Of a stretch of DNA of 64,000 nt, positions 33,196 through 44,537 are shown piece by piece. The notes beneath the pieces were generated by a model. It ran no database searches. It was not told the DNA's origin and saw only the letters and a program-made list of their open reading frames with translations. Where the stretch lies: NCBI GenBank assembly GCA_013176395.1, contig JABMLP010000015.1, forward strand, positions 930,001-994,000, given 5' to 3'. Position numbers and translations under genes: made by a program. The stretch comes from Venturia oleaginea. Taxonomy: Eukaryota; Ascomycota; Dothideomycetes; Venturiales; Venturiaceae. Numbering within the stretch: the first letter of the stretch is position 1; each line of letters opens with the position of its first letter.

Positions 33196-33335
33196 GAGGG
33201 ACGATTTTGGAACGCGAGATGCATCCGCAAGCCAACAAACAGCTGGAGTCACGACCGAGCCGACGTTTGCCTTTTGATAGAATAACATGAACTGATCCAG
33301 GTTCTTCTCACCATGATCACTACCAACCACTGGCC

Positions 33336-34473
33336 ATGACTACGAAGGACCTGCGTCCGCTCCAAGCCAAAGTCTGGGAAGGCTGCGTTCCGCTTGAGAT
33401 CCGCCTAGCAAGCAATGAGTGCAAGACTTACGACCAGTCTGATGCCTTTCTGGTATGAACAGTGTGCTTCTGATTCACATGGAAGACGCTTTCTAACAGA
33501 GCATACACAGATTCTAGTCCCTCGCCAGTCCTACATCCCACTTCTCCTGCCCAAACTCCACGCCTTCTTCCACGACGCACTCATAAACGAACAAGCAAAC
33601 TCTTGGAATGGCTGGCTCTCATACCAACATGTGCCCATGAAATGGCACTTGCCTATCGGTTTACTCTACGACCTCTACTCAGGCGCCAGTGAGCAGCTTC
33701 GCGATACCCACGATGATCGGCCAGATTCCTCGGATGACCCAGGTGCTACACAAGGGCCACGAGCGTGGAAGCTGACACTGCACTTCCAAGACTGGCCAAA
33801 AGAGGCGCTTGCACAGTTGGACAGTGAAGGCAAAGTGATGCAGGATGCTTTCACGAACAGTGTCAAAGAGGTGGGCAGTCTGTTCACAGTGCGTATAAGA
33901 GGCCAAGCTGACGTATCACGCAGTCAAGTTTCGTCCGCCATGGTTCGGCCAAGGTCGTGATGGCCCTAAGTAAAGACGATTCGACTCAGCTGTGGGATGC
34001 CGTCGAAAAGCGTACGTTTGAAACACATTGTTGTATGGACAACTCATTGATAGGAACAGACGACTTCTCCCGTTTCAGTGCAGTGAACCAAAAGCTACTC
34101 TACCATCCAGGGGCCGCGTTGAAAAACATCCCCATCAAGGTTTACCTGCCTGCTGCCTCGAGCAGCGACGATACTGCAGGACATCTACGCATGGTCCAGT
34201 CTCTAGTCACTCCCTCAATATCCGCCCGTAAGATTTCCTCAAACAAGGTCATACATAAACAGCTGACGTCTCATTGCAACAGGTCATCCTCAGACACTTG
34301 GAACAGCGTTGAACTCCATGCTGCCATCGCTTTTTCCCAGCCGGAGAAACTGTCTCATAGCGTTGCCAGTTTTGCACGGCTCTATTGTGCCACTGGGCGT
34401 TAGCATTGAGACACTGGCAGAAGTAGCGGCTTATGCTGATGGTTTCCTTCGTATCACAATCGTCATGGGATGA
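33336..34473 (+). CDS. atg5: Autophagy protein Atg5
   Basis: Five exons: 33336-33452, 33511-33870, 33924-34011, 34060-34227 and 34283-34473. All introns are GT-AG of 48-58 bp, and the protein is 307 residues. Atg5 signatures follow in order: LQAKVWEGCVPLEIRLASNE, TYDQSDAFL, SYIPLLLPKLHAFFHD, MKWHLPIGLLYDLYSG, WKLTLHFQDWP, GKVMQDAFTNSVKE, VVMALSKDDSTQLWDAVEK, VNQKLL, IPIKVYLPA and PQTLGTALNSMLPSLFPSRR. The C-terminus is AYADGFLRITIV. Atg5 is conjugated to Atg12 and, with Atg16, acts as the E3-like complex that lipidates Atg8 on the phagophore. The acceptor lysine region is present. A 9-codon upstream ORF begins at 33313. Confidence 0.95.
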
Positions 34474-35344
34474 TGGTGGAATATGGTCACGAAGTAGATA
34501 AACTTTTAGCATAATGATGCAATACACGGAACCTGCAATGTTCCTCCGTTCGATAGCCAACAACGGTACGTTATCTCTATCACTGATCGACATCGATAAG
34601 CTTCTAGCCATCTTCAATAATAACACCGCGAAATTGTTACGGACATCGAGTTCCGAGGGTTTCTTGCGCAAGATAGAACCCCAGCTTCACTTCCAGAGAC
34701 TGGGAGGTGACAGGCATCAACGGTCCCGTTGCGCCCCCGTGGATACTTGTGGTACAAACCCTCAGAGCTCTGGGGATTCTTAAGGCAGGTGAGGACGAGA
34801 AAATCTTGTCCACAAGACCCATGGTCTAGTTTACATGTGAGTTGATTTAACGGTCTTGAATTTGCTCGAGTGGAGATGAAGCTGCTCGACTTGAGGAGGG
34901 TAAGCATCACATTCACCATGCAACTTCACCTCGTCGCCTTGATTGCAGCTCTGCTGGCGCTTGAAGCTGGAGTTTATCCGATTTGATACAGATGGGAAGT
35001 TTGATGGATGTCTTTGGGGGCACGAGAGGCTTGGTAACATGCGCTTTTCCCATTGAGCATTTCTCTCAAGTTTGGAAACTTCGAAGTTCGAAATCACGGT
35101 CGCTATATTTCTGACGATGCTCTTTCTCTTGTCATCTTGCTTTGTGAAGTATGAATGCAGTGACGCAATGAATCACCCGACTCGCTATGGGATCATGGTT
35201 GGTTCAGCATCTTTGTGGACTCTCGATTTCCTTTTCTGTGGTTTGTTTGTTTCTATTTTCTATCTTGACTATTTGTGGCCTCCTCTCCTACCCAGACATG
35301 ACTCGATCACTTCCTGAACCTACATTTTCAGTTCCTTCGAAACG
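34474..35344. other. Intergenic with possible gene remnants
   Basis: No complete gene. A minus-strand frame at 34614-34919 has spaced cysteines (HGSCGQDFLVLTCLKN, VDACHLPVSG). A plus-strand ATG at 34918 gives a short hydrophobic leader and then a stop. Neither can be called a gene from sequence alone. Confidence 0.3.
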
Positions 35345-35986
35345 TCAGAGTCCATTACCATGCTTTGGACGGCACATACCATGCTCGTCATCTTTGATGT
35401 TTCGGACTGTTCTATCTCTTCTGTCAGTAAAGGTTTCGGAATATATCCTGCCCAGTGGGAAAAACTTACCTTCTAACCTGTGTTCCTTAACTGCCTCGAA
35501 GACGACCATTGTTTGTACTGATGTCTCTTTCATTTTGTCCTTGGTGATTTTGATGGTGGAGGCAATGTAAAGTTTGCATTCTGTGATGAGCTCGTGGATA
35601 TCTGCTGATGCGATTTTTGGTTCGCTGTTCGCGGATGAGGAGTTACTCTCACCGCCCAGCTTTGCGTTTGAAGCACTCGATTTCTCTTCCTTCACGCTTT
35701 GGCACCCTCGATTTATTGCCTTGTCCTCTTTGTCTGCCACTCTTCTCGTTATGAGTTTGCCCTTGACAGTTTTGACGAGATTGAACAGTTTAGCAGCCTT
35801 CTTGACACCCTCTTCAAGTGTGTCCTCAACATTTCCAGCAATAGTCGGAGATCGTATCAACATAACAGTATGAGGTTCAAGCGTCACCATCGACAACGTT
35901 TTCAATCTCAAATAGCGCAGTCGCTCTGCCTTCTCTGGTCTGCAGCATCCCAGGGTCTCTCTTCCGCGATAGGAGGGAGTGAGCAT
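35345..35986 (-). CDS. Hypothetical protein, lysine-rich
   Basis: The ATG at 35986 opens a 213-residue frame with LEEGVKKAAKLFNLVKTVKG, a Ser/Lys-rich middle and IHELITECKLYIASTIKITK. No family was recognised. A second minus-strand frame (35908-36183, from an ATG at 36183) overlaps its 5' end in another phase and may be an upstream exon. A GTATGC donor at 35985 lies next to it, but I could not build a clean junction. Confidence 0.4.
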   Translation of the reverse strand: MLTPSYRGRETLGCCRPEKAERLRYLRLKTLSMVTLEPHTVMLIRSPTIAGNVEDTLEEGVKKAAKLFNLVKTVKGKLITRRVADKEDKAINRGCQSVKEEKSSASNAKLGGESNSSSANSEPKIASADIHELITECKLYIASTIKITKDKMKETSVQTMVVFEAVKEHRLEGKFFPLGRIYSETFTDRRDRTVRNIKDDEHGMCRPKHGNGL

Positions 35987-36183
35987 ACAGGTCGTTGGCC
36001 TTTGAAACTGAAGCGAGGACGTGGATGTTGGCTTAGCGGATTGACAGATAGCGCTGGTCTAGGAACTAACTCGCCAGGCTCGTTCTTATGCAAGACCTCA
36101 GCTGTCGGCTCCTCTGGCACGCCCTCGGTAACGACCTTGCTTTCACCAGTAGCTTGCAGAAGAAGACGAGAATAAATCCTCAT

Positions 36184-36535
36184 TTTTCTCGCTACCTACT
36201 ATTTAACCGTCCCTTATCTATACTATAAGTTAATACTCCTATCTTTATCGCCCGTTATTAACGGAGCCTTAGTAGCGGTATCGATTACTTTACCGTTCTT
36301 TAGTATTTCTTCTTCGCCTAGGGCTTCGTTATTTATAGGTTCCTTACGATTAGCCTCTTTTAAAAGCGCTTCTATAGCAGTTATTCCTTCGCCTAGGGCG
36401 TTATTACGAGACTACTCGTTAGTAAGCTATTCCTATCTATCAACTATCGTCCTTACTAATATACGTTCTTCTTCTTTAGCTCCTAGGCGCTCTTCCCGCT
36501 TTACCGTATTCCTGTCCTCCCCTATACCCTCTTTA
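36184..36535. other. RIP-like island, CA/TG-depleted
   Basis: In about 350 bp I count only about three CA or TG dinucleotides, while TA is very frequent. CG is not especially depleted. Read on the minus strand one frame looks coding (NNALGEGITAIEALLKEANR, NNEALGEEEILKNGKVIDT) but is broken by TAG/TAA codons, each one transition from CAG/CAA. The flanks on both sides have normal composition. The frame upstream (36433-36786, minus) runs into this island and contains a GDGDGDGDG stretch. Confidence 0.6.
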
Positions 36536-36565
36536 ATAGTCTTCTTCTTACCTACTACCTCATCT

Positions 36566-36600
36566 ACCCCATCCCCATCCCCATCCCCATCCCCATCCCC
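36566..36600. repeat. CCATCC hexamer repeat
   Basis: About five tandem CCATCC units, read as GDGDGD on the minus strand, lie next to the CA/TG-poor island. Confidence 0.8.
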
Positions 36601-37442
36601 CCTCTCCATCACAACAACAAATCTATCAGGCCCCCTCATCAACAAAGCAGGCACCACATCCTCCTCCATGGTACTCCAACAAATACCCCCACGCGTCTCA
36701 CCAGAACGAACAGAGTCAACACTCCCCCTCATCAAAAAAAGGAAAATCCACTTCTCAGTGCAGAGGCGTGCCCGATTCTTCCACAATCAGTGGCAACCCT
36801 TCAACAGCCCGTCAACCTCTAAGAAGACCTCTGAAGCGAGAGTGCCAAGGTAGTGAACAAGAGCGATTCAAAAAGTCAAAAGGCCCCTTCATAGAGATGG
36901 CAAACGGGATTGTGTCATCGCGGGAGGGAGAAGAGGTTGAGAGGATCTCCTGGCTGTGATGATGGCATCGTATTCTCGCTCATCTAGGTGTGTCTATTGT
37001 ATCGTTAAAGAAACGTTTCAAGAAAGCTGCCGGACTCCATGCTTGCTGTGAGTAAAGAATGTTATCATCCTCTTTGACAAGACAGCCACCAGCTGAGATA
37101 ACATGAATCTCCCAGACAACCTTTCTACTTCACTACCACAGCATTTAGTAACGAGCGTGGTTATGACCGGATCTAATCACACACATTACCAGAACGCACA
37201 AAAAGAGTCAAACATCAACGCCCTGATCATTACTCACAGTCCTAATAAATATATCTATTACAACATGACAGTAGACCTCCCTTCTCTTTCCTTTTCCAGA
37301 CCTAACTCGCGTGGATATCTACAATTGAGATCATTTTGGAAAATCTAAAAGCGAAAATCCGAAAAACTCCGAAATAGACATGTGACCACAACAACTTTTT
37401 GGTATCCTGTCCGAACCGAAGAAGCCCAGTTGTATCCATCTC
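36601..37442. other. Intergenic, no gene seen
   Basis: There is no supported gene apart from the end of the broken minus-strand frame that reaches 36786. Confidence 0.35.
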
Positions 37443-39147
37443 TTACAACAACTTGGCCTGCTTGCCCTGGGCGGCAGCCAATGCGCCAGAGAGAGCGTAT
37501 TGAGATTTAATGCCCTCGACACGGTGGGTGGAGTTGATGTTCTTGACGAGAGTGATTTGGTAGCATGTCGCGGTACCTTGGCGGGAGGCAATGGTGGAAA
37601 AGGCAAGGAAGTATTCCCAAATCTGTCCTTCTGTATTAGTAATTGCCACGTATCACAATGGAATGAGGGAGAAACTCACTCTGAACCACCTTTTGCCGTA
37701 TTTAGCAACAACCTTATCCTGATTGCCCATCCAGTTCCTGTACCATTTCCAAAGAGTAGCGGAATAGTGAACACCAATAGTATCGATTTGCTTGATCTCA
37801 AAGCCAGCACCCTCGAGCTTGTCGACGAAGAACCCTAGAGGAGTGGAAGCATCGGCACCTGGGAATACGTATTTGTTCATGAAAAGACCCCACGTGAAGT
37901 CCTCGTATTGCCATGGCTTGCGGAGACCAGCGATTTGTAGGAAGAAAATACCATCGTCCTCAAGCATGTCGTTGACTTGCTGGCAGAAAGAACCAAACTT
38001 GCGGACACCGACGTGCTCAGCCATCTCGAGACAAGTAATTTTGTTGTATTTGCCTTCTGGGACAGGGATATCGCGGTAGTCCATGCATAGAATTCTGGAT
38101 TTCTCCTTGCTGATGCCGTTTCTTTCAAGACCGTTGTTGCCCCATGCAGTCTGATTGCGGCCGAGGGTAATACCAGTGACGCTTGCGCCATAGTTAACCG
38201 AAGCGTACTTGGTGAGGGTGCCCCATCCACAGCCAATGTCGAGCATGCGCTCGTCTTTCTTGAGTTCGATCTTCTCGCAAACAACAGCGAGCTTGTTGTC
38301 CTGGAGCTGCTCGAGAGACTCCTCCTTGTTGATGTCTGAGATAATGCCGGAGGTGTAAATCATGCGTGGGCCGAGGAACCAGCCGTAGAAGTCGTCACCG
38401 CGGTCGTAATGGTCTCGGACTTGTTCCTCATCTGGCTACAATTTAGCAGGTGTTTGCGAAATCGGACTCGAGTAAACCAACCTTGAGAGCGCGAGTGCAA
38501 AATAACCTCCGGAATCATACCAGTCACAAAGAACCACATGAGACTGATGGTGAACCTGAAGCTAGACCAATCGTGCCTATATTCCAAAACCTCGAGAGCA
38601 TCACCCTTGAAGTCGACCTCACCAGCGAAGTACTTCTCGTGGAAAGTCTCCATTGGGATCTTGTTGCGTCCATAGTATTTCTCCTTGTCCTCCTCTTTGT
38701 GGAATGTGAGGTAGTGTTCAATTGGCTTGCCAGGGAGCTTGGCCTTCTCGTTCTTGCGAGGGGAGAAGCTGGATGTGCACATCCAGAAGGTAGCCAGGAC
38801 AGGGAGACCGGTAAGGAGGAAGAAGAAGAGCCACGTCTTCCAGCCTCCGCCTACCATGCGCTTGAGGTACCAAGGAACACCAGCAAGAAGGGCGACGAGC
38901 GCATAGTTGTTGAAATGGTCGCCGCCAGGACCGTCGGCTGGGAGGGGAGCATTCTTTATGGCTGCGTACTATTACATAGTTGATTAGCTTAGCGGTTCCT
39001 CGATTGAAGTATACAAGTCGAGGGGAGAGAGCATACCTTTGTAGTTCGCACACCGCAATCTTCAACTGGGACCTGTTCAGGTCTGGCTGCCGGCGTCTTG
39101 ATGTACTCGAACGACTCCTCAGAGATGACCGATTGCTTCTCGGCCAT
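37443..39147 (-). CDS. Sphingolipid C9-methyltransferase
   Basis: Four exons: 39037-39147, 38482-38968, 37680-38431 and 37443-37622; total 1530 nt and 509 residues. The start ATG at 39147 gives MAEKQSVISEESFEYIK. Two hydrophobic helices lie near the N-terminus (TWLFFFLLTGLPVLATF, FTISLMWFFVTGMIPEV). A CFA-synthase-type SAM methyltransferase domain follows: RDHYDRGDDFY, GPRMIYTSGI, LDIGCGWGTL, GASVTGITL, MDYRDIPV, CLEMAEHVG and FFLQIAGLR. The end is ATCYQITLVKN. This matches the fungal family (Mts1 in Fusarium) that methylates C9 of the sphingoid base in glucosylceramide at the ER. All exon junctions keep frame. Confidence 0.93.
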
Positions 39148-39349
39148 AGTGTGTAAATGCAATTCGGAGACAGGTAATATTGAATGTGGAAGCAGAAAGT
39201 CAACGTCCAGCCACTTTGACATGCGTGGATTTCAGCGCGAATCAGGGTCCAACAAAATTGTGCTGCTAGCTGCATTGGGTGGCATAAGAAAGAAAGCCAT
39301 TCTCTGCTTCCTTGAACTGTTGAAATGTGTCTTGATTCAATGAAGATTC

Positions 39350-40342
39350 TCATCTCTCGCTTTCTACCAGGAGGTTGTGCCTCACGCGTGCCTGAATGTC
39401 CTTGTCCACTCCTGCATGCTCCAGGTACCCCTCGATCGACCCGTATCGAGTCCGTATGTGCTCATCCATAGTCTTCACCAGATCGGGGTCACAGTCGGCA
39501 AAACTATCTGGCAACCCGATTGAATTGATCTCTTTTAACCTCTCTGATCTCTCACTGACTAGCTCCCCTTGACTGAGCATATAATCGTACTGCGCCGCCC
39601 GGAGATCAATATGCAGGAGCATCAATGTGAAGAGCACCGTCAAGCCTGTTCGATCTTTCCCTTGCGTGCAGTGAATTATGACTGGAAGTTGGCTGGCGTC
39701 TGCTAGAACAGTGAAGAATTGCAGGACTTCCTTGGTCGAGGCATCTGTTGAGTCGATTGCGAGTCCTACCTAAGCAGCACCATCAGCATATCATCACTTC
39801 TTCTTGAATGAGTGACTCTACCAGCCCCCTTCCAGTCATCACATTCTCTCCCAATACCCTAATCCCCTCCGTCCTATGTCCAACCGCCATCCGACCAATC
39901 AATCTAAATGTATTTGCCCACGATAATTGGCTAATGAGCATTCTCGAGTAGGCACTTCCATTGAAATTAATATTGTGATAGGTCACTCCAGCTATCTGCA
40001 CCGCTTCTGCAACGGCATCATTCCACTGTGTCATCGCTTCCGATTTGGCAACAGTGGCTTTTCGTTTCTCGGCATTCTGAATGTGTTCTGTCTTCGTCCT
40101 GAGGTCGATGATGGATTTGATCTTGTATTCGGAAACCATCTTTTGTCGATCCTCGGTGGACGCATCATCTGCCATATGCGTAAGTTGCTTTATTTCCTCG
40201 AACCTGCCGGATCCTGTAATTACTACTGACCTGGACGAGCAGAGCGATAGAGTTTTCCTGTTTGCATAACCTTGCTCTTCGCCTGTTCATTGATCGTTTC
40301 GCCGACATCGCGGAAATTGAGAACCGTTGGAAGGGGTGACAT
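39350..40342 (-). CDS. Tyrosine-phosphatase-family protein
   Basis: Three exons: 40231-40342, 39822-40168 and 39350-39769; total 879 nt and 292 residues. Introns are GTCAGT...GGCAG and GTAGAG...CTTAG. It starts MSPLPTVLNFRDVGETIN with LYRSARP, as in the fungal Y_phosphatase3 family (FRDVG, YRS motifs). The CX5R catalytic loop HCTQGKDRTG is intact at about residue 185. SIIDLRTKTEH matches the family's D-loop region. Such proteins are cytosolic dual-specificity or inositol-phosphate phosphatases; the substrate is unknown. Its start lies 377 bp from the next minus-strand gene. Confidence 0.88.
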
Positions 40343-40718
40343 GTTTGTTATCGGAATTCCTAGTTCTTAGTTGCAATTGTCTTGTCAGACTTCTTGGAAG
40401 TTATAAAGTTTGTTGAATGCAGGAACATTTCAGACAACAGGGCAAGAGAGGCCAAACAGTACGTCATCGTTGAATCAGGGAAGTCCATGAAACTCGAATC
40501 CCGCAGCACTCGATAGTTCGGTCCATGGTGTATGATCTGACATACTCGGATGCCGCAGTGCACTCGGTACTTCATCGAATCGTTATACCAAAGCCGATTA
40601 CTAAAAGTCATACAACGCTAATTTTCGCTAATCCCCTTTACATACTCTCACAGCGCTTCCGACACACAGTCTCCTCCCCTCCCCTTCCCTCCCCTTCCCC
40701 TCCTTTCCTCCATCTCTC

Positions 40719-41100
40719 TCACTTACTCGCCGGCATCTCATAAGCTTCATTAACCACCGGCGCAATCTCTCTCCCCACCTGTCCTGACTAGCCCGATACC
40801 CAAAAGGACTAACCTGCTACGCCTGATTACCCCCTGTCCAAACCCCCCATTACTCCCCACAGCATCACTAGTGAGAATAGGCGTCTTGTACTCCTGCGGA
40901 TAAACAGGTGGTGGACTCCCCGCCGGCACCATAGACTTACAGCCCCCGAATGCGCTGGCATATCCAATGAAATTTGGTGAGGTCGATGTAGCCCGCACCT
41001 CCAAACGAGCGGGAGCCGTGATCCGGGGGTTGGGAGGTGAGGCGAGGACCAGCGGGATTAGAGCAACAATCGTCGAGAATACCAGGTGACGGGCGACCAT
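40719..41100 (-). CDS. Small secreted protein, 109 residues
   Basis: Exons 40831-41100 and 40719-40778 join over a 52-bp intron (GTAATC...GACAG) to restore GQGVGREIAPVVNEAYEM. A clear signal peptide (MVARHLVFSTIVALIPLVLA) is followed by a Pro-rich segment, a single cysteine and a short C-terminus (PASK). No domain was recognised. Size, leader and intron fit a candidate effector or wall protein, but with one cysteine it is not a typical disulphide-rich effector. Confidence 0.7.
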
Positions 41101-42432
41101 ACTGAATCCCTTGTCAATCTTGTTTTGAGCAGAAATAGAGAGGAAGAAAGGACCGAAGTGGGAAATCGGAATCCGAAAAGAATAGGATCAAAAATCTATG
41201 ACTTTCTCTCGACTCGCCGGGGAGAAGAAGAAGAGAGCACTTCATGTCTTTCACCTTTGTCACACCCATGTACAACGTGGGCTGGCTCACGGGCCAGCAT
41301 CATGGGAATTGGGCATGGGGCGAGGCTGTGCCCAGGGTGGTAGACGAGGCCAAGATCGAGATACGATACGCCTGTCAAGCCACGACGAGAGAGACATCCG
41401 ATGGCTACAAGAACAGAAGTCACTGCTCTGATGTCGATATAGCCCATGTTCAGCCGAACAGACTGTAAGATAGATACATACGTCTGGATTTATATGAGGT
41501 ACTTGAAAGTCTTTGATCCATCTCAGGCGTGTGGGAGACTTCTTGGCTGCAGGGAGTAGAGCGGGAACTGCGGGACGAGGCGTAATACTTGGGATATCAA
41601 AAGCTTGTCCGTTCCTTTGTCAGGGTCAAACAGTGTGATCCAAGCTCATCATGAGAGCCTTGAAAAAGGTTCGGAGCGATCAAAAGTTTGAACAAGGCTG
41701 AAAGACGGTTCCGGGGTCCAAAAACCATCTCCGAACAGGCCCAGAAAGAATAGACTGTACTGCTTTGCGTTCGAGGCGCCGATCATCAATCTCTCCGGTG
41801 TTTATGTGCGAATCCAAACCTCTCAATTTTATGGTCTGTGACTCCTCACAAGAGCTCGAGAAAAAAAGATTGTAGCTATCTTGGTTTGTCCGTGCTTGTA
41901 TTATCTTGTGGCTGTTGGTTGGGCGCCTCCACTCTTGGTCCTGCACGACAGAGATACACGCACACGAGAATTATATGTTTTGGAACAGACGTACAACTCT
42001 TCCACCTAGCTCAGACATGTTCCTAGACGGAACTTCAGGCCAGGAGATGCAATGCAGAAGGTGGCTGTGGGTGTTGGAGAGGTGCTGATGAGACTTCACC
42101 AATTGTAAGTTCCGACACGAGGCTGGGACGGGAGGCAAAAGTTCCTTCGCGTAGTCTTCAGCCGTGACTAACATATCAGGCGACTAATCAAATGCAGGCG
42201 TTCAAACAGCGGAACAAGCCTAGAATGGATCATGAATATCCATTATGTGGTGTGACATCAATCTATATATGGACATATGGAGATCTAGATTCCTCGAAGA
42301 ACCAGAGATTGGGTATACAGATGCCACAAATACGCCAGCCAAGGGTTCAAGTTAAGGAAATGTCGGCATCGTGGACTTCGATGGCCTTCCCAAGGTGTGA
42401 GCTAGCCTGGCTTTTGTCCGTAGCATATTGAT
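41101..42432. other. Intergenic, no gene seen
   Basis: No supported gene in 1.3 kb between the small secreted protein and the LaeA-like gene. Confidence 0.4.
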
Positions 42433-43646
42433 CTAGTTATCCTTTTTAGCAATGATCCATGTTATGTCTGCTGACATGAAACAGCCAGATCTTGCTGCTT
42501 CAAAGATGAAGGGAGCCATGATTGGGGCAGTAACATACATCGTCTGGAATGCGTGGATCTTAGGATTGCGTAATTCTTTTCGGACTCTTGCCAGTAATAC
42601 ATCCACTTCCTCTTTCTTCCACTATGTTTCATCAGTCTCGTTCGGAAGATGCGGAAGCAAAGGAACACCTTACGCCGAGATAATTGGTGAACAAATACAT
42701 TGCCCAGCCTTCCATACCATCTTCCCATGCCATACGATTGTATGCCCCAAGTTGTTTGAGGCCTGGATCTTTCGGCCATGGTCCTATGGGCCATTTGAAG
42801 GTCTGGTTCTTGACGTTGACAAATCCGGACTTGTTCATAAATTCTTCCAAATGTTCAGCGATGCCGAACGACTTTCCAAATACGTTCCCACACTCCAAAG
42901 CCATGGGTCCCCATTGTTCCAGATAAGCCCCAGCAATAGAACCATCATCACTTTTTGGATGTACGCTGATCTCCACCTGCTCAAAGTATGCGCCTGGCTT
43001 CAAGGCCTTGTATATTTCGGCGTATAAGGTGTCGTAGTCGGCAACGCAGCCATATATACATCGTGCGTGTATGAAGTCAAAAGAGGCCGGTGTGAATGTC
43101 CATTCTGACGTGAAGTCATCGATGAAGAATTCGAGGTTTGGAGGAACGAGGTCAGGTTGGATTGGTGACAAGTCTGTTGCAGACACGGCTGCTGAAGGAA
43201 ACTGATCGGCGAAATCAATTCTGAACCAATCAGCAAAGGTACCTAAGGGCTCGTATTCCCATAGGTTTATATAGCTTACGCCCAGATTCCTGTACCAGTA
43301 CCTGCGCATGTGAGATGACGATATGCAACGAATATGGAACGCAGTAGATCATACCTATGTCAAGCACTCTTTGAGGATCAGGTCCTATGGGCGCGAGAAA
43401 TAGTCGCCCTTCGAGAGAGAGATTGAATATATGGTGGAGAAGGTCGAGGTTATCCTGGGCTTTATCGTCATTTGGACCCCAATAGCTGCCAGCTCTATAG
43501 CTGTGGTATCGTCTCCCATTCTCATAGATGTAGCTGAGCACAGCCGAGCGTAAAGACGATGTCTCGGACGCAGCATCGCAGTCCCCATAGGAAGAATCGC
43601 GATCTGAATCGATCAGGATGGATCCGGTCTGGTCGTTATCTGCCAT
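42433..43646 (-). CDS. LaeA-like SAM-dependent methyltransferase
   Basis: Four exons: 43355-43646, a 22-bp microexon 43280-43301, 42674-43220 and 42433-42621; total 1050 nt and 349 residues. The start ATG is at 43646 (MADNDQTGSILIDSD). Motifs: YENGRRYHSYRAGSYWGPND, LDLLHHIFNLSL, then the SAM-binding motif I LDIG-TGTGIWAIDFA, which is split over three exons. ATDLSPIQPDLVPPN (motif II region), FDFIHARCIYG and LKPGAYFEQVEI follow, with the C-terminal WKKEEVDVLLARVRKEL. This is the TAM/LaeA family found as regulators of, or enzymes in, secondary metabolism. No biosynthetic backbone gene lies next to it here. It is probably one of many LaeA-like paralogs, not LaeA itself. Confidence 0.92.
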
Positions 43647-44245
43647 GCGAATAATGAAGCAGCAGAGGCTTTTGGGGAGAAGACATTATCGCAGCTGCGG
43701 GTGGGTCTAGGGTCTTACTATGTTACTGAAATCCGGGGATGGGGAAGAGAAATACGGGTAACGGACAGAATCCCACGTCTGTCGTCGAGTAATAGTGGTG
43801 GGATCATCTCGCAAGCATGGGCTCCCCAACTTCGGATACGCACGAACTTATTTTTGCTTTTCAGGGTAGATTGCCTCGATCTGGACTTGGAGGCATCCAT
43901 GTCTCTTCCTTTGCTGTACCTAGTAGAACCCGACGTTGTGACGATGGAACGCTCACGAAAAGACTGGTCAGTAGGAGATGAATGGCGGCCTAAGCTGACA
44001 AAGGAGACGGCTCCTAAGAGAACAAGCAGCAGAGGCAGACAATTGAAGTTTTGGTATCTACTATCTTTACATCAAGTCGGTGAGATGGATGCTTCTTTTG
44101 CCAGCTTTTATCGGCAAATCCCAAGACAGTGCCAATGCCGAGGCAGCGGGCTCTGGGCAGTAGATGGGCCACTCATAATCGCCGTCTCTGCTTTCGCTCT
44201 TCAACCCTGCCGAGTTCTTACTCAGTAATCCTCCAGCACCAGCAG
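43647..44245. other. Promoter side of LaeA-like gene, no other gene seen
   Basis: No supported coding frame up to the first transposon end. A short (CAG)n run lies at 44240-44248 and was the insertion target. Confidence 0.4.
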
Positions 44246-44537
44246 CAGCACGGGTGTGTCAGAATTGACTGCGCAGGCGCTGGACCCTCTCCCTCATCTA
44301 AAATCCCAACTTCACGATAGAATATCTCGGTAACCGGAGATTCGATTAACTTATTGTTTAAATTCTAGATAGATTTAAGGATTCTTAATAAGATCCTAGG
44401 ATCTATATCCGAGAAGTAAAGGTTTAGATAAAGAAACTTAGGAGGGAAGTTTTTCTCTAAGAAAATACATTTTAAACCGGACTCCTAAGGATACCTCCCT
44501 CTCTAAAGCGGTCTCTCTATAGTTTTTTCTAGATATA

